Assembly (NCBI RefSeq): GCF_026130605.1
Contig: NZ_JANFAU010000018.1
Coordinates: 1 to 58,463, forward strand
Direction: 5' to 3'
DNA length: 58,463 nt
Source: Sphingomonas lycopersici
Lineage (GTDB): Bacteria > Pseudomonadota > Alphaproteobacteria > Sphingomonadales > Sphingomonadaceae
Program-made: the position numbers and the translations under genes
Notes under the pieces: model-generated
Told to the model about the DNA's origin: nothing
Database searches by the model: none
The model's input: the letters and a program-made list of their open reading frames with translations, nothing else
In this document: piece by piece, positions 16,634 through 25,803 of the stretch
How positions within the stretch are numbered: the first letter of the stretch is position 1
Layout of the letters: the number at the start of each line of letters is the position of its first letter

Positions 16634-18229
16634 ATGGCAACCGTCACCACGCAATCCCACGCTTACCCCCCGATGCTGCTCGACGCCGCGATCGCGCTGC
16701 ACGACGGGCAGCTCCACATCGCCGAGCCGTTGCTCAAGGGCTATCTCAAGCAGGATCCGTTCGACGCGCGCGCGATCCGCATGCTGGCGGAGCTGGCCGG
16801 GCGGATCGGGCGCAACCAGGACGCGGAGAATCTGCTGCGCCGCGCGCTCGAACTGGCCCCCGCCTTCACTGCGGCGCGTGCCAATCTCGCGCTCGTCCTC
16901 TATCGCCAGAACCGCGCGCCCGAGGCGCTGGTCGAGCTCGACGAATTGCTCGCGACCGAGCCCGATCATATCGGCCATGCCAATCTCAAGGCCGCCGCGC
17001 TCGGCCGGCTCGGCGGGTTCGACGCGGCGATCGCGCTCTACGAACGCGTCCTCGCCGCCGCCCCGGATCAGCCGCGGGTGTGGATGAGCTACGGCCATAT
17101 GCTCAAGACGGTCGGGCGGCAGACCGACGGGGTCGACGCCTATCGCCGCGCGATCGCGGCCGAGCCGACGTTGGGCGAGGCGTGGTGGAGCCTCGCCAAC
17201 CTCAAGACCGTGCGCTTTACCGATGCCGATCTCACGGCGATGGCGGCGGCACGAGCGGGCACCGATCTGGTCGAGGACGATGCGCTTCACCTCGATTTCG
17301 CGCTGGGCAAGGCTTATGAGGACCGCGGCGACGCCGACATCGCCTTTGCGCATTATGCCGCCGGTAATGCGATGCGGCGCGCGCAGCTCGGCTACGATCC
17401 GCAATTGCTGACCGATATGGTCGACGCGATGATCGCGGTGGCGACCCCCGATTTCTTCGCCGCGCGCGCGGGCTGGGGATGCCGGGCGCCCGATGCGATC
17501 TTCATCCTCGGGATGCCGCGTGCGGGGTCGACGCTGATCGAGCAGATCCTCTCCAGCCACAGCCAGGTGGAGGGGACGACCGAGCTTCCCGACCTGCCCG
17601 CGATGGTGCGGCGCGTATCGGGCTATCCCGCGGGGCTGGCTGCGCTCACCGCCGAGGACGCGGCGGGGCTGGGCGAGGAATATCTGCGTCGCGCGGCGGT
17701 GCAGCGGCGCAGCGGACGGCCGTTCTTCATCGACAAATTGCCCAATAACTGGCTGCATGTCGCGCTGATCCGGCTGATCCTGCCCCATGCGCGGATCATC
17801 GACGCGCGGCGCGATCCGCGCGCCTGCTGCTTCTCCAATTTCAAGCAGCATTTCGCGCGTGGGCAGGCGTTCAGCTACGGGCTCGACGATATGGGGCGCT
17901 ATTACCGCGATTATGTGCGGCTGATGGCGCATCTCGATCATGTGCTGCCGGGGCAGGTGATACGCGTGATCCACGAGGAGCTGGTCGACGCGCCCGAGGC
18001 CGGGATTCGCGCGTTGCTCGACCGGCTCGATCTGCCGTTCGAGCCTGCCTGCCTGTCGTTCCACGAGACGGAGCGCGCGGTGCGCACGGCGAGCTCCGAA
18101 CAGGTGCGCAAGCCGATCTTCCGCGGCGGCGATGCCGCATGGCGGCCGTTCGCGCCCCACCTCGGCCCGCTGGAGGCGGCGCTGGGCGACGTGGTCGACC
18201 ATTATCCGCTGGCGCCGCGCTTCGGGTGA
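16634..18229 (+). CDS. TPR-repeat sulfotransferase family protein
   Basis: 531 residues, predicted cytoplasmic. The first half (about 10-250) is a series of TPR repeats (for example AENLLRRALELAPAFTAARA and DAAIALYERVLAAAPDQPRV). The second half is a sulfotransferase fold: the PAPS 5'-phosphosulfate loop IFILGMPRAGSTLIEQIL is near residue 290 and the 3'-phosphate region is RRDPRACCFSNF. The C-terminal KPIFRGGDAAWRPF pattern is typical of the TPR-sulfotransferase group. The acceptor is unknown. A TonB receptor gene follows 164 bases downstream on the same strand, a pairing I recall from sphingomonads and related bacteria. The two together split the usual tRNA-Trp-secE-nusG order. Confidence 0.92.
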   Translation: MATVTTQSHAYPPMLLDAAIALHDGQLHIAEPLLKGYLKQDPFDARAIRMLAELAGRIGRNQDAENLLRRALELAPAFTAARANLALVLYRQNRAPEALVELDELLATEPDHIGHANLKAAALGRLGGFDAAIALYERVLAAAPDQPRVWMSYGHMLKTVGRQTDGVDAYRRAIAAEPTLGEAWWSLANLKTVRFTDADLTAMAAARAGTDLVEDDALHLDFALGKAYEDRGDADIAFAHYAAGNAMRRAQLGYDPQLLTDMVDAMIAVATPDFFAARAGWGCRAPDAIFILGMPRAGSTLIEQILSSHSQVEGTTELPDLPAMVRRVSGYPAGLAALTAEDAAGLGEEYLRRAAVQRRSGRPFFIDKLPNNWLHVALIRLILPHARIIDARRDPRACCFSNFKQHFARGQAFSYGLDDMGRYYRDYVRLMAHLDHVLPGQVIRVIHEELVDAPEAGIRALLDRLDLPFEPACLSFHETERAVRTASSEQVRKPIFRGGDAAWRPFAPHLGPLEAALGDVVDHYPLAPRFG

Positions 18230-18393
18230 ATTAGCTCAAGCCGGGCATGACGATTAGATGAGCTGATTGCTTCGTTGCAAAACTGTCACGGTCGGCGCGG
18301 TTCGCGCGATTGTCGGTGCGCGGCGATTGACCTGAGCCGCGCCGCATCACAGTCTTGCCGTTCCACAATAAAACAGTCTCCGGGGGGAGCGTG

Positions 18394-21012
18394 ATGACAA
18401 GTTTCGAACGCCGCGTGCTGGTCTCGCTTTTTGCTTCGGTCGCATTTGCCGGCCCCGCCTTTGCGCAGACCGCGCCCGCCGAGAGCAATGCGCCCAGCCG
18501 CCCCGCGGCCAGCGACGCGATGAGCGACATCATCGTCACCGCGCAGAAGCGCGACGAGAATATCCAGACGGTGCCGATCTCGATGCAGGCGCTGTCGACG
18601 CGCAAGCTCGATCAGCTCAACATCTCGAATTTCAACGAATATACCCAGCTCCTCCCGTCGGTGGCGTTCCAGACGTCGCAGCCGGGCGTGACGACCGTCT
18701 ATATGCGCGGCGTCGCCTCGGGCGGTGACGGCAACCACTCGGGCTCGCTGCCCTCGGTCGGTAGCTATCTCGACGAACAGCCGGTGACGACGATCGGCGG
18801 CACGCTCGACATCCATATCTATGACGTCGCGCGGATCGAGAGCCTGTCCGGCCCGCAGGGCACCCTCTACGGCGCGTCGAGCGAGGCGGGGACGATCCGC
18901 ATCATCACCAACAAGCCCGACACCTCGGGTTTCTACGGCCGCGTCGACGGCGAGCTCAACACCGTCAACAAGGGCGGCGTCGGCGGCAAGATCGAGGGGA
19001 TGATCAACGCACCCTTCTCGCCGAACGTCGCGCTGCGCGTGGTCGGCTTCTACCAGAAGGATGCTGGCTATATCGATAACGTTGCGGGCACCCGCACCTT
19101 CTGTGGCACGCCGATCAAGGATCCGAACGATCCCACCGTTACCATTGGCTGTCTCAAGGACGGGATCACTCTCAACAACAAGGCGCTGGTAAAGAAGGAC
19201 TATAACGACACCGAAACCTGGGGCGGCCGCGCCGCGCTCAAGGTCGATCTCGACGACAATTGGACGGTGACGCCGACGGTGCTCTACCAGGAGCAGCGCA
19301 GCCACGGCAGCTACGGCTTCGATCCGCGGGTCGGCGACCTCCAGGTCCAGCATTTCCTGCCCGAATATCGTCGCGATCGCTTCATCCAGGGCGCGCTGAC
19401 GATCGAGGGCAAGGTCGGCAATTGGGATCTGACCTATGCCGGCGCCTATCTCGATCGCCGCGATACGCAGTCGAGCGACTATACCGATTATGCCGAGGCC
19501 TATGACAACCTCTATCAGAAGCAGGGAGGTCTCGCCGGCTATTTCTATTATCGCGATGCCGCCGGCAACACGATCAATCCGCAGCAGCGGGTGGTGGGCA
19601 CCGATCATTTCAAGAAGATGAGCCAGGAAATCCGCGTCGCCTCGCCGAGCACCGAGCGGTTCCGCATCGTCGCTGGCGCTTTCTACCAGCGCCAGTCGAA
19701 CCTCATCCACCAGGATTATCGCATCGCCGGGCTCGCGCCCGAGTTGTCGGTCAATGGGCTGCCTGGCACCTTGTGGCTTACCCAGCAGCATCGCGTCGAC
19801 AAGGATTATGCGATGTTCGGCGAGGCGAGCTTCGACATCCTGCCGAAGCTGACGCTCACCGCCGGCGCGCGTGCGTTCATCTACGATAACTCGCTGATCG
19901 GCTTCTTCGGCTTCGGCCGCAATCCGGGGGTGGGCGACGACGGCATTCCTTATACGGCGACGCCGTATAACGCCGCGGGCAGCTCGCGGACGGGCGTCGC
20001 CGCCTGCTACCTCACCAACGGGCAGACGCTGCGGCAAATGGTGAACAACGGCCAGAATCCGGCGCCGTTCTTCCCGGCCACCGTCGCCGGCGGGCCGTGC
20101 ACCAATCTTGCCGTCGTTTCGGGCAACGGGTTGCTGCCGAAGCGGACGCAAGGGCAGGGCGTCACCTACAAGTTCAATGCGACGTGGAAGCCGACCGATC
20201 AGCTGATGCTTTACGCCACCTGGTCGCGCGGCTTCCGTCCGGGCGGGATCAACCGCCGCGCCGATGTCAGCAATTACGCGCCCGATTATCTCACCAATTA
20301 CGAAGTGGGCTGGAAGACGACGCTGCTCAATGGCATGCTCCGCTTCAACGGCGCGGTCTATCAGCAGAATTGGGACAGCTTCCAATTCGCCTTCCTCGGC
20401 GTGAACAGTTTCACGATCATCCAGAACGGCCCGAATGCGCGCATCCGCGGCGTCGAGATGGATGCCAATGTCAACACCGGCCCGCTCGCGCTGACCGTGG
20501 CCGGCTCCTATACCGATGCCAAGACGCGGCAGAATCTCTGCCTCGGTGCCGATCCCACCTTCACCTGCACCGGTCTGCTCGATAGCGGTCAGCCGAACTT
20601 GGTGTCGGCGGCTGCCGGCACGCGGCTGCCGATCACGCCGCAGTTCAAGATCACCGGCACGGCGCGTTATACGGTGCCGCTCGGCGCATCGGCGAAGGGC
20701 TATATCCAGGCGCTGGTTTCGCACCAGAGCTCCGCGGCGTCGGATATCCGGTCGGCGGTTTATGCGCCGGGCACCGGCGACATCATCAACCCGGCGGCAC
20801 AGCTCGGGCGGCTGCGTGCATATACCACCGGCAATCTCGCGGTCGGGGCGGAAATCGGCAGCAATTATACGCTGGAGGTCTTCGCGCAGAATCTGTGGGA
20901 TGAACGCGGCGAAATCTCGCGCTTCCAGGCCTGCGGCACGTGCGGCGACCGGCCGTATATCGTGCCGATCCAGCCGCGCACGATCGGTATCCGCGCCGGC
21001 GCGAAATTCTGA
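18394..21012 (+). CDS. TonB-dependent receptor
   Basis: 872 residues from ATG 18394, preceded by GGGGGGAG at a 4-base spacing (GTG 18391 would be too close). Signal peptide (1-24, ending PAFAQ), TonB-box-like DIIVTAQKR (about 44-52), plug motif IESLSGPQGTLYGASSEAGT, and a barrel ending GIRAGAKF. The C-terminal region has a cysteine-containing loop (FQACGTCGDRP). The 164-base gap from the sulfotransferase gene holds a TTGACC hexamer (18327), so it may have its own promoter. A strong intrinsic terminator follows the stop. The substrate is unknown. Confidence 0.95.
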   Translation: MTSFERRVLVSLFASVAFAGPAFAQTAPAESNAPSRPAASDAMSDIIVTAQKRDENIQTVPISMQALSTRKLDQLNISNFNEYTQLLPSVAFQTSQPGVTTVYMRGVASGGDGNHSGSLPSVGSYLDEQPVTTIGGTLDIHIYDVARIESLSGPQGTLYGASSEAGTIRIITNKPDTSGFYGRVDGELNTVNKGGVGGKIEGMINAPFSPNVALRVVGFYQKDAGYIDNVAGTRTFCGTPIKDPNDPTVTIGCLKDGITLNNKALVKKDYNDTETWGGRAALKVDLDDNWTVTPTVLYQEQRSHGSYGFDPRVGDLQVQHFLPEYRRDRFIQGALTIEGKVGNWDLTYAGAYLDRRDTQSSDYTDYAEAYDNLYQKQGGLAGYFYYRDAAGNTINPQQRVVGTDHFKKMSQEIRVASPSTERFRIVAGAFYQRQSNLIHQDYRIAGLAPELSVNGLPGTLWLTQQHRVDKDYAMFGEASFDILPKLTLTAGARAFIYDNSLIGFFGFGRNPGVGDDGIPYTATPYNAAGSSRTGVAACYLTNGQTLRQMVNNGQNPAPFFPATVAGGPCTNLAVVSGNGLLPKRTQGQGVTYKFNATWKPTDQLMLYATWSRGFRPGGINRRADVSNYAPDYLTNYEVGWKTTLLNGMLRFNGAVYQQNWDSFQFAFLGVNSFTIIQNGPNARIRGVEMDANVNTGPLALTVAGSYTDAKTRQNLCLGADPTFTCTGLLDSGQPNLVSAAAGTRLPITPQFKITGTARYTVPLGASAKGYIQALVSHQSSAASDIRSAVYAPGTGDIINPAAQLGRLRAYTTGNLAVGAEIGSNYTLEVFAQNLWDERGEISRFQACGTCGDRPYIVPIQPRTIGIRAGAKF

Positions 21013-21055
21013 TGGGAGGGGCAACCCGGCGCCTCCGCGCGCCGGGTTGAACGGA

Positions 21056-21085
21056 AAGGACGGGGCTTCGGCTCCGTCCTTTTTT
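21056..21085 (+). terminator. Intrinsic terminator of the TonB receptor gene
   Basis: AAGGACGGGGC, loop TTCG, then GCTCCGTCCTT form a near-perfect stem with one G-T pair, followed by a run of six T. It starts 44 bases after the stop. A second GC-rich hairpin (CCCGGCGC/GCGCCGGG) lies just before it. Confidence 0.93.
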
Positions 21086-21113
21086 CTTGTGCGTCAGCCC
21101 GGCATCTCGACAC

Positions 21114-21149
21114 AGGCCGTCATCCCAGCTTTCGCCGGGATGACGGCCT
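21114..21149. repeat. Palindromic intergenic repeat
   Basis: AGGCCGTCATCCC (21114-21126) pairs with GGGATGACGGCCT (21137-21149), with a further inner GC stem around TTTC. It lies between a terminator and tRNA-Trp and resembles the GTCATTCCC repeat at 57174. Confidence 0.75.
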
Positions 21150-21184
21150 GGGCGGTTGTCTTGACGGTTTATTCTGGGAAAAAG

Positions 21185-21261
21185 TGGCAGGGGAGCTCGG
21201 ATTCGAACCGAGGGCCTTCGGTTTTGGAGACCGACGCTCTAACCAGCTGAGCTACACCCCT
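21185..21261 (-). tRNA. tRNA-Trp (anticodon CCA)
   Basis: Minus strand: acceptor AGGGGTG, D arm GCTCAGCTGGTTAGAGC, anticodon stem-loop TCGGT-CTCCAAA-ACCGA, T arm CTCGG-TTCGAAT-CCGAG, acceptor CTCCCCT, discriminator G and encoded CCA (21185-21187). The loop CTCCAAA places CCA at 34-36. The gene is oriented toward secE-nusG but is separated from them by a two-gene insertion on the other strand. Confidence 0.97.
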
Positions 21262-21318
21262 ACGCGGAAAGCGCCCCCTAACGCGCCGCGTCGCATCGGG
21301 CAATAGGGCAGTCGCGAT

Positions 21319-23682
21319 TTACGCCGCCGCCGATGCGTCCGGGCGGCGCGCGCGGCGGATCAGCGCGCGGGCTTCCTCCACCGGCAGCGGGCGGCCGAAA
21401 TAGAGTCCCTGGATCTTGCTGCACCCCAGTTCGCGGATCAGGTTGAGCTCGGCTTCGGTCTCGACCCCTTCGGCCGTCGTCGAGATGCCGAGGCTGCCCG
21501 CCAGCGCGACCACCGCGCGGATGATCGCCAGCGCCTCGGGCATCCCGCGCGAGGCGCCCTGCACGAAGGTCTGGTCGATCTTGATCGAGGAGAAACGCGT
21601 GCGGCTGAGATAGCCGAGCGCCGAATAGCCGGTGCCGAAATCGTCGAGGCTGAGGTGCACGCCGAGCCCGATGACCTGTTCCAGCACGGTCACCGCGCTG
21701 CTGCCCTCGCGTACGAAGGCGTTTTCGGTCACTTCCAGCTCCAGCCGGTGCGGCGGCAGCCCGGCATTGGCGAGCGCCTGCGCGACGACGGTGACGAAAT
21801 TCGGATTGTGCAGCTGATCGGGTGAGACATTGACCGCGATCCGCGCATCGCTCGGCCAGGAGGCCGCCTCGGCGCAGGCGGTGCGCAGGACCCATTCGCC
21901 GATCGGCTCGATCAGCCGCGCGGCTTCCGCCAGCGGGATGAATTTCGCCGGGGGGATGTTGCCGAATTGCGGGTTCTGCCAGCGCAGCAGCGCCTCGAAC
22001 CCGGTCAGGCGGCCCGAGCCGGCCTCGACCACCGGCTGATAATGCAGCGACAGCTCGTTGCGATCGAGCGCCTGGCGCAGCGCGATCTCGAGCACGCGGC
22101 GCTCCTCCGCGTCGACATGGAGCTGCGGCTCGTAGCAGCGGAAGACACCGCCGCCGGCATCCTTGGCGCGATAGAGCGCGAGGTCGGCCGAGCGGATCAG
22201 GTTTTCGGCGCTCTGTCCGTCGCGCGGCGAGGTCGCCACCCCGATCGACGCGCCGATCCACAGGACATGCTGATCGATCTCATAGGGCGCGGACAAAGCG
22301 TCGATGATCGACTGCGCCAGCTTTTCGACGCGCGCCATATCGGCGGCGTCGCGCACCACCACCGCAAATTCGTCGCCGCCGAGCCGGCCCACCGCCTCAT
22401 TGCCGGTGACGAGCTGTCCCAGCCGCTCCGACACGCGTCGCAACAGCCGGTCGCCGATCGGGTGGCCGAGCGTGTCGTTGACCGCCTTGAAGCGATCGAG
22501 ATCAATCATCATGAACGCCGATCGCGAATCCCATTGCTCCGCCTCGGCCAGTGCTTCGCCGAGCATCTCGTGGATCATCAGGCGGTTGGACAGGCCGGTC
22601 AGCGGATCGAAGCGCGCCATGCGGTTGATCTTCTCGGCAGTGACTCGTTCCGCCGTCACATCCGAGGCGACGCCGCGGAAGCCGAGGAAATTGCCGTGAT
22701 CGTCGTTGCGCGGGGTGGCGGAAATCTCCCACCAGCGCTCCTGGCCGTGGACGAACACCGGCATGACGAGATCGCGGAAGCTTTCGCGGCGCTTGAGCTT
22801 GTCGGCGAGTTGTCGCAGCCCGGGCGAAAAATTGCCCGCCTCCCACATCGGGCCGGCGAGCAGCTTGAGCAGCGGCGTCCCCTCGACCTCGGCCGGCTGA
22901 AGTTCGAGCGCGAGCGCGAAGCGCACCGAGGCGCGGATCACACGGCGCTGCGCATCGGTTTCCCACAGCCAGTCGGCGCGATTGTCTTCGCTCTCGCCGA
23001 GCAACAGGCTGACCGTCTCGTCACGCTCGGTGAGCGTCAGCTCGGACCCGCGCAGCAGCACGAGCGCGCGGGCGCGCGAGACGCAGCCGACGATAAGGAT
23101 CGCGGCGAACAACAGGGTGCCGGCTGCCGCGACGAAGAGGTGCGTTACGATCAGCTCGGCCGCCACCATCAGCGCGATCCCGCCGATGAAAGCGACCGCG
23201 GCGGGCACCAGCGGGGCGAGCGCGACCGCAGCGGCCGACATCAGCACCGACAGCACCATCCACAAGGCGAGCGCGGTGCCGGAATCGACGTAACGGTCGA
23301 ACACCATCACCGGGACGCCCCATACCGCCGCCAGCGCGGCGCCTTCGAACACGGTGTTGCGCAGATCGGCGATGCCGGCCAGCGCGCCGGGGACGGCGCT
23401 GGTGCGCAACCGCCTGACCGCGATCGCGGTGCCGACGCCGGCGGCGACGAGCCCCCATAGGCCGAGCCACGACAAGGGCAGATGCGGCGCGAACAGCATC
23501 GCGACGATCGCCGCGCCGACCAGATTGGCGGCCAGCATGAACATCGCCATCTGCCGGCCGGCAAGCAGCTTGGCGCCCCGGATCCGCGCCCAGGCGGCGG
23601 GGTTCTCCCCTTCGGACAAGCCCAGCAGCGGCCCAAGCGGGATGGCCGGGTGACGAACGGTCGGTGGCTCGGCGATGTTCAC
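21319..23682 (-). CDS. Membrane-bound GGDEF-EAL protein (cyclic di-GMP turnover)
   Basis: 787 residues from GTG 23682; an in-frame ATG at 23760 would add 26 residues over sequence that looks like promoter (CTATAT). The N-terminal part (about 45-200) has five or six membrane spans. A PAS-like domain follows (WLWETDAQRRVIRASVRFAL, about 230-350). A GGDEF domain has intact RLGGDEFAVVV near residue 432, and an EAL domain has TGFEALLRW near 563 plus DDFGTGYSALGYLS. Both catalytic signatures appear complete, so it could be diguanylate cyclase, phosphodiesterase or both; this cannot be decided from motifs. It is flanked by tRNA-Trp and an AT-rich gap, with no obvious partner gene. Confidence 0.93.
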   Translation of the reverse strand: MNIAEPPTVRHPAIPLGPLLGLSEGENPAAWARIRGAKLLAGRQMAMFMLAANLVGAAIVAMLFAPHLPLSWLGLWGLVAAGVGTAIAVRRLRTSAVPGALAGIADLRNTVFEGAALAAVWGVPVMVFDRYVDSGTALALWMVLSVLMSAAAVALAPLVPAAVAFIGGIALMVAAELIVTHLFVAAAGTLLFAAILIVGCVSRARALVLLRGSELTLTERDETVSLLLGESEDNRADWLWETDAQRRVIRASVRFALALELQPAEVEGTPLLKLLAGPMWEAGNFSPGLRQLADKLKRRESFRDLVMPVFVHGQERWWEISATPRNDDHGNFLGFRGVASDVTAERVTAEKINRMARFDPLTGLSNRLMIHEMLGEALAEAEQWDSRSAFMMIDLDRFKAVNDTLGHPIGDRLLRRVSERLGQLVTGNEAVGRLGGDEFAVVVRDAADMARVEKLAQSIIDALSAPYEIDQHVLWIGASIGVATSPRDGQSAENLIRSADLALYRAKDAGGGVFRCYEPQLHVDAEERRVLEIALRQALDRNELSLHYQPVVEAGSGRLTGFEALLRWQNPQFGNIPPAKFIPLAEAARLIEPIGEWVLRTACAEAASWPSDARIAVNVSPDQLHNPNFVTVVAQALANAGLPPHRLELEVTENAFVREGSSAVTVLEQVIGLGVHLSLDDFGTGYSALGYLSRTRFSSIKIDQTFVQGASRGMPEALAIIRAVVALAGSLGISTTAEGVETEAELNLIRELGCSKIQGLYFGRPLPVEEARALIRRARRPDASAAA

Positions 23683-24140
23683 CGGCCCGATATAGGGGAA
23701 CTGTGTTGACCAAAGGTTTCCCGACGCAACGCGTTCCGGTGCTGGCCGCGATCGCGGCAAGGGATAGCGTGCTCGCCCCGACGTGTGGGGAAATTCCGTT
23801 CCGGATTAACCGTTTATGGGAGTGCGGGGATCAATTGTTTGCAAATTGAATGGGCGTTCCTTTGGCATGAATTGATATAATTTTGTCATGTCCTGCCGGC
23901 GTGTTTTGTTATAATTAGTTAATATCAGAAGAATTATTGTTTATTTATAATGATTTGTACTTCTGGATCGTAGTACCGAACGGGGGTCTGCATTGTGACG
24001 GCTCGGTAAGTGGCGTTGTATCTGAAGCATCACCAATGTGACCATTCCACCGGGAAGTTTTCCGTGGGTCGCTGTCATCGGTCCTGCAAGATCAACGAAG
24101 ATTCGTTCTGCGGGACACGCTCGGACAGAGAGGTGATGCC
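23683..24140. promoter_or_regulatory. AT-rich regulatory region between GGDEF-EAL gene and urcA-like gene
   Basis: A divergent intergenic region of about 450 bases. Its central part (about 23820-23960) is markedly AT-rich in an otherwise GC-rich window and holds three exact TATAAT hexamers (23876, 23910, 23946). No -35 at standard spacing is clear for any of them (TTGTCA at 23883 is 21 bases from the second). No coding sequence seen. GAGAGGTG just before 24141 is the Shine-Dalgarno of the UrcA-family gene. Confidence 0.6.
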
Positions 24141-24503
24141 ATGATTGCGAAACGTAACGGCGTTCTTGCCATATCCTTGCTCGTCATCGCATTGCCGGCC
24201 GCCGCGGGGCCGGTCACCGTAAGGGCGCGCGCCGATCAGGTGCGTACGATGCGGGTCAGTTATGCCGATCTCAACATCAACAGCGACGCGGGGCTGCGCC
24301 AATTGATGCAACGCGTCAAAGGGGCCGCCGAATGGGTGTGCGATGTTTCGACCTATATGCATGTCCCGCTCGACGAGCAGATGGCGGGCCGGACCTGCTA
24401 TGATGCGTCGCTCGCACGCGCCCGCTCGGATATCAGCGCGATCCAGCAGCGTGCCCAGAACGGCCTGTCCGCGCGCGGCGAGATCGAAGTCGCGCAGCGT
24501 TGA
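24141..24503 (+). CDS. UrcA-family protein
   Basis: 120 residues, exported (signal peptide about 1-22, ending LPAAAG). Matches the UrcA family pattern: RVSYADLNINSDAGLRQLMQR, then a helical segment with two cysteines (WVCDVS and RTCYDASLARA), which could form a disulphide. UrcA-family proteins are common and numerous in sphingomonads and have no established function. It stands alone between an AT-rich region and a strong hairpin, so it is probably monocistronic. Confidence in the family is high, in a function none. Confidence 0.88.
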   Translation: MIAKRNGVLAISLLVIALPAAAGPVTVRARADQVRTMRVSYADLNINSDAGLRQLMQRVKGAAEWVCDVSTYMHVPLDEQMAGRTCYDASLARARSDISAIQQRAQNGLSARGEIEVAQR

Positions 24504-24519
24504 ATCCGCCTCGACAGCA

Positions 24520-24550
24520 GCGCGGCGACATGTGATCCATGTCGTCGCGC
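24520..24550 (+). terminator. Hairpin downstream of urcA-like gene
   Basis: GCGCGGCGACATG (24520-24532), loop TGATC, and CATGTCGTCGCGC (24538-24550) make a 13-bp stem with one G-T pair, 16 bases after the stop. No T run follows, so it may protect the mRNA end rather than terminate. Confidence 0.65.
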
Positions 24551-24686
24551 CTGTCTGCGATTGCGTGCGCGGTCGCCGGCGGATCGGTTTGCGTAAGCGT
24601 AATCTGTCATCTGCGCCATAACAGAGGCGGGTCGGCTGCGTCGGGTGACGCGTGTCATGTGCCATTTCGCGGTTGGAGGGCGCGAC

Positions 24687-25757
24687 ATGAACGCTGGCCT
24701 GCGGAGGATTTTCATCCTCGTCTTCGGCGATCCGGAGTTGCTGGATATCGCCGGCCCCGACAAGGTTTTCCCGAGCGCGGCGGACGGGCTGGTGCAATTG
24801 GGGGCGGCCGACGAGCCGCTCTACAGCGTCGATCTGTTCTCTCCCGACGGCGGGCTGGTCCGCACCCGTCAGGACATCCGCGTCGACACGATGCCGATCC
24901 ACGATCTGGCGCCCGGCGAATGCGATACGCTCATCGCCGTCGGCGGGCGCGAGGCGGCCGGTCGCGATCCCCGCGCGATCGACTGGCTGCGGCGCAATCA
25001 TCCGCGCGTGCGGCGGATATCGGCGATCAGCGTCGGCGCCTTCGCGCTGGCGGAGGCGAGGCTGCTGGACGGCCGCCGCGCGACGACGCATTGGAGGGAA
25101 TGCGCGACGCTTCAGGCGGATTATCCCGCGATCAGCGTCGATCCCAAGGCGGCCTTCGTGGAGGATCGCGGGATATGGACATCGGCCGGGATGACCGCCG
25201 GAATCGATATGGCGCTGGCGATGGTCGCGCGGGATCACGGTCGCGAACTCGCGCTGCTGGTCGCACGCGATCTTGCGGCTTTCCCGCACCGGGCGGAGGA
25301 ACCGGTCGGGAATCCGGCCGAGGGGCCGATCGCGGTGTTGCTGCGGTGGATCGTTGAGCACCCCGGCGACGATCTCCGGGCGGAGCGGCTGGCCGAGCGC
25401 GCGCATATGAGCCTGCGCAATTTCTATCGCGCATTCGAGAATGCGACGGGCGATTCACCCGCCGAGTGGGTCGAGGCGCTGCGGGTGGAGATTGCCAAGC
25501 GGCTGCTCCAGCGCACCTCGCGGCGGGTCGAGCAGATTGCCTGGGAGGCGGGGTTCGCGAGCTATCAGCGGATGCGTCGCGCATTTGTCCGCCGCGTCGG
25601 CATCGCCCCCGGCGACTATCGCGCGCGCTTCTCGCCGCCGCATCTGCATGTGGCGGAAATCGATCCGGGGCGTTTTGCCGATACGCTGGCGGCGGAGAAT
25701 GGCGCGAGCGAGGTCACGCCGATCGCCGGGCGCTTGCGCGCGAAATGCGCCGGCTGA
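24687..25757 (+). CDS. GlxA-type transcriptional regulator (DJ-1/PfpI + AraC)
   Basis: 356 residues from ATG 24687, with GGAGGG 6 bases upstream. The N-terminal DJ-1/PfpI-like domain (1-190) includes ILVFGDPELLDIAGPDKVF and SVGAFALAEARLLDGRRATT. In enzymatic members the nucleophile elbow has Cys; here Ser stands in that position, so the domain is more likely a sensor. The C-terminal AraC-type double helix-turn-helix (about 220-320) has LAERAHMSLRNFYRAFENAT and QIAWEAGFASYQRMRRAF. Its target is not obvious: the flanking genes are an isolated urcA-like gene and a convergent fatty acyl-AMP ligase. Confidence 0.92.
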   Translation: MNAGLRRIFILVFGDPELLDIAGPDKVFPSAADGLVQLGAADEPLYSVDLFSPDGGLVRTRQDIRVDTMPIHDLAPGECDTLIAVGGREAAGRDPRAIDWLRRNHPRVRRISAISVGAFALAEARLLDGRRATTHWRECATLQADYPAISVDPKAAFVEDRGIWTSAGMTAGIDMALAMVARDHGRELALLVARDLAAFPHRAEEPVGNPAEGPIAVLLRWIVEHPGDDLRAERLAERAHMSLRNFYRAFENATGDSPAEWVEALRVEIAKRLLQRTSRRVEQIAWEAGFASYQRMRRAFVRRVGIAPGDYRARFSPPHLHVAEIDPGRFADTLAAENGASEVTPIAGRLRAKCAG

Positions 25758-25772
25758 CGGTGATGCCTGCGC

Positions 25773-25788
25773 CCCCGCCTTCGCGGGG
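25773..25788. repeat. Palindromic intergenic repeat (CCCCGC-CTTC-GCGGGG)
   Basis: A 6-bp perfect stem with a CTTC loop in the 46-base gap between convergent genes. The CTTCGC core matches the long inverted repeats at 42688-42758 and 57174-57272, so it looks like a single, shortened copy. Confidence 0.65.
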
Positions 25789-25803
25789 ACGCAATGCCGG
25801 CTC

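Noticed and set aside
18286..21024. Long minus-strand open frame of 912 codons opposite the TonB receptor gene
   Set aside because: It is the antisense of a clear receptor gene and its product is a low-complexity Arg/Ile/Glu-rich string without family motifs; such frames are common in high-GC DNA.
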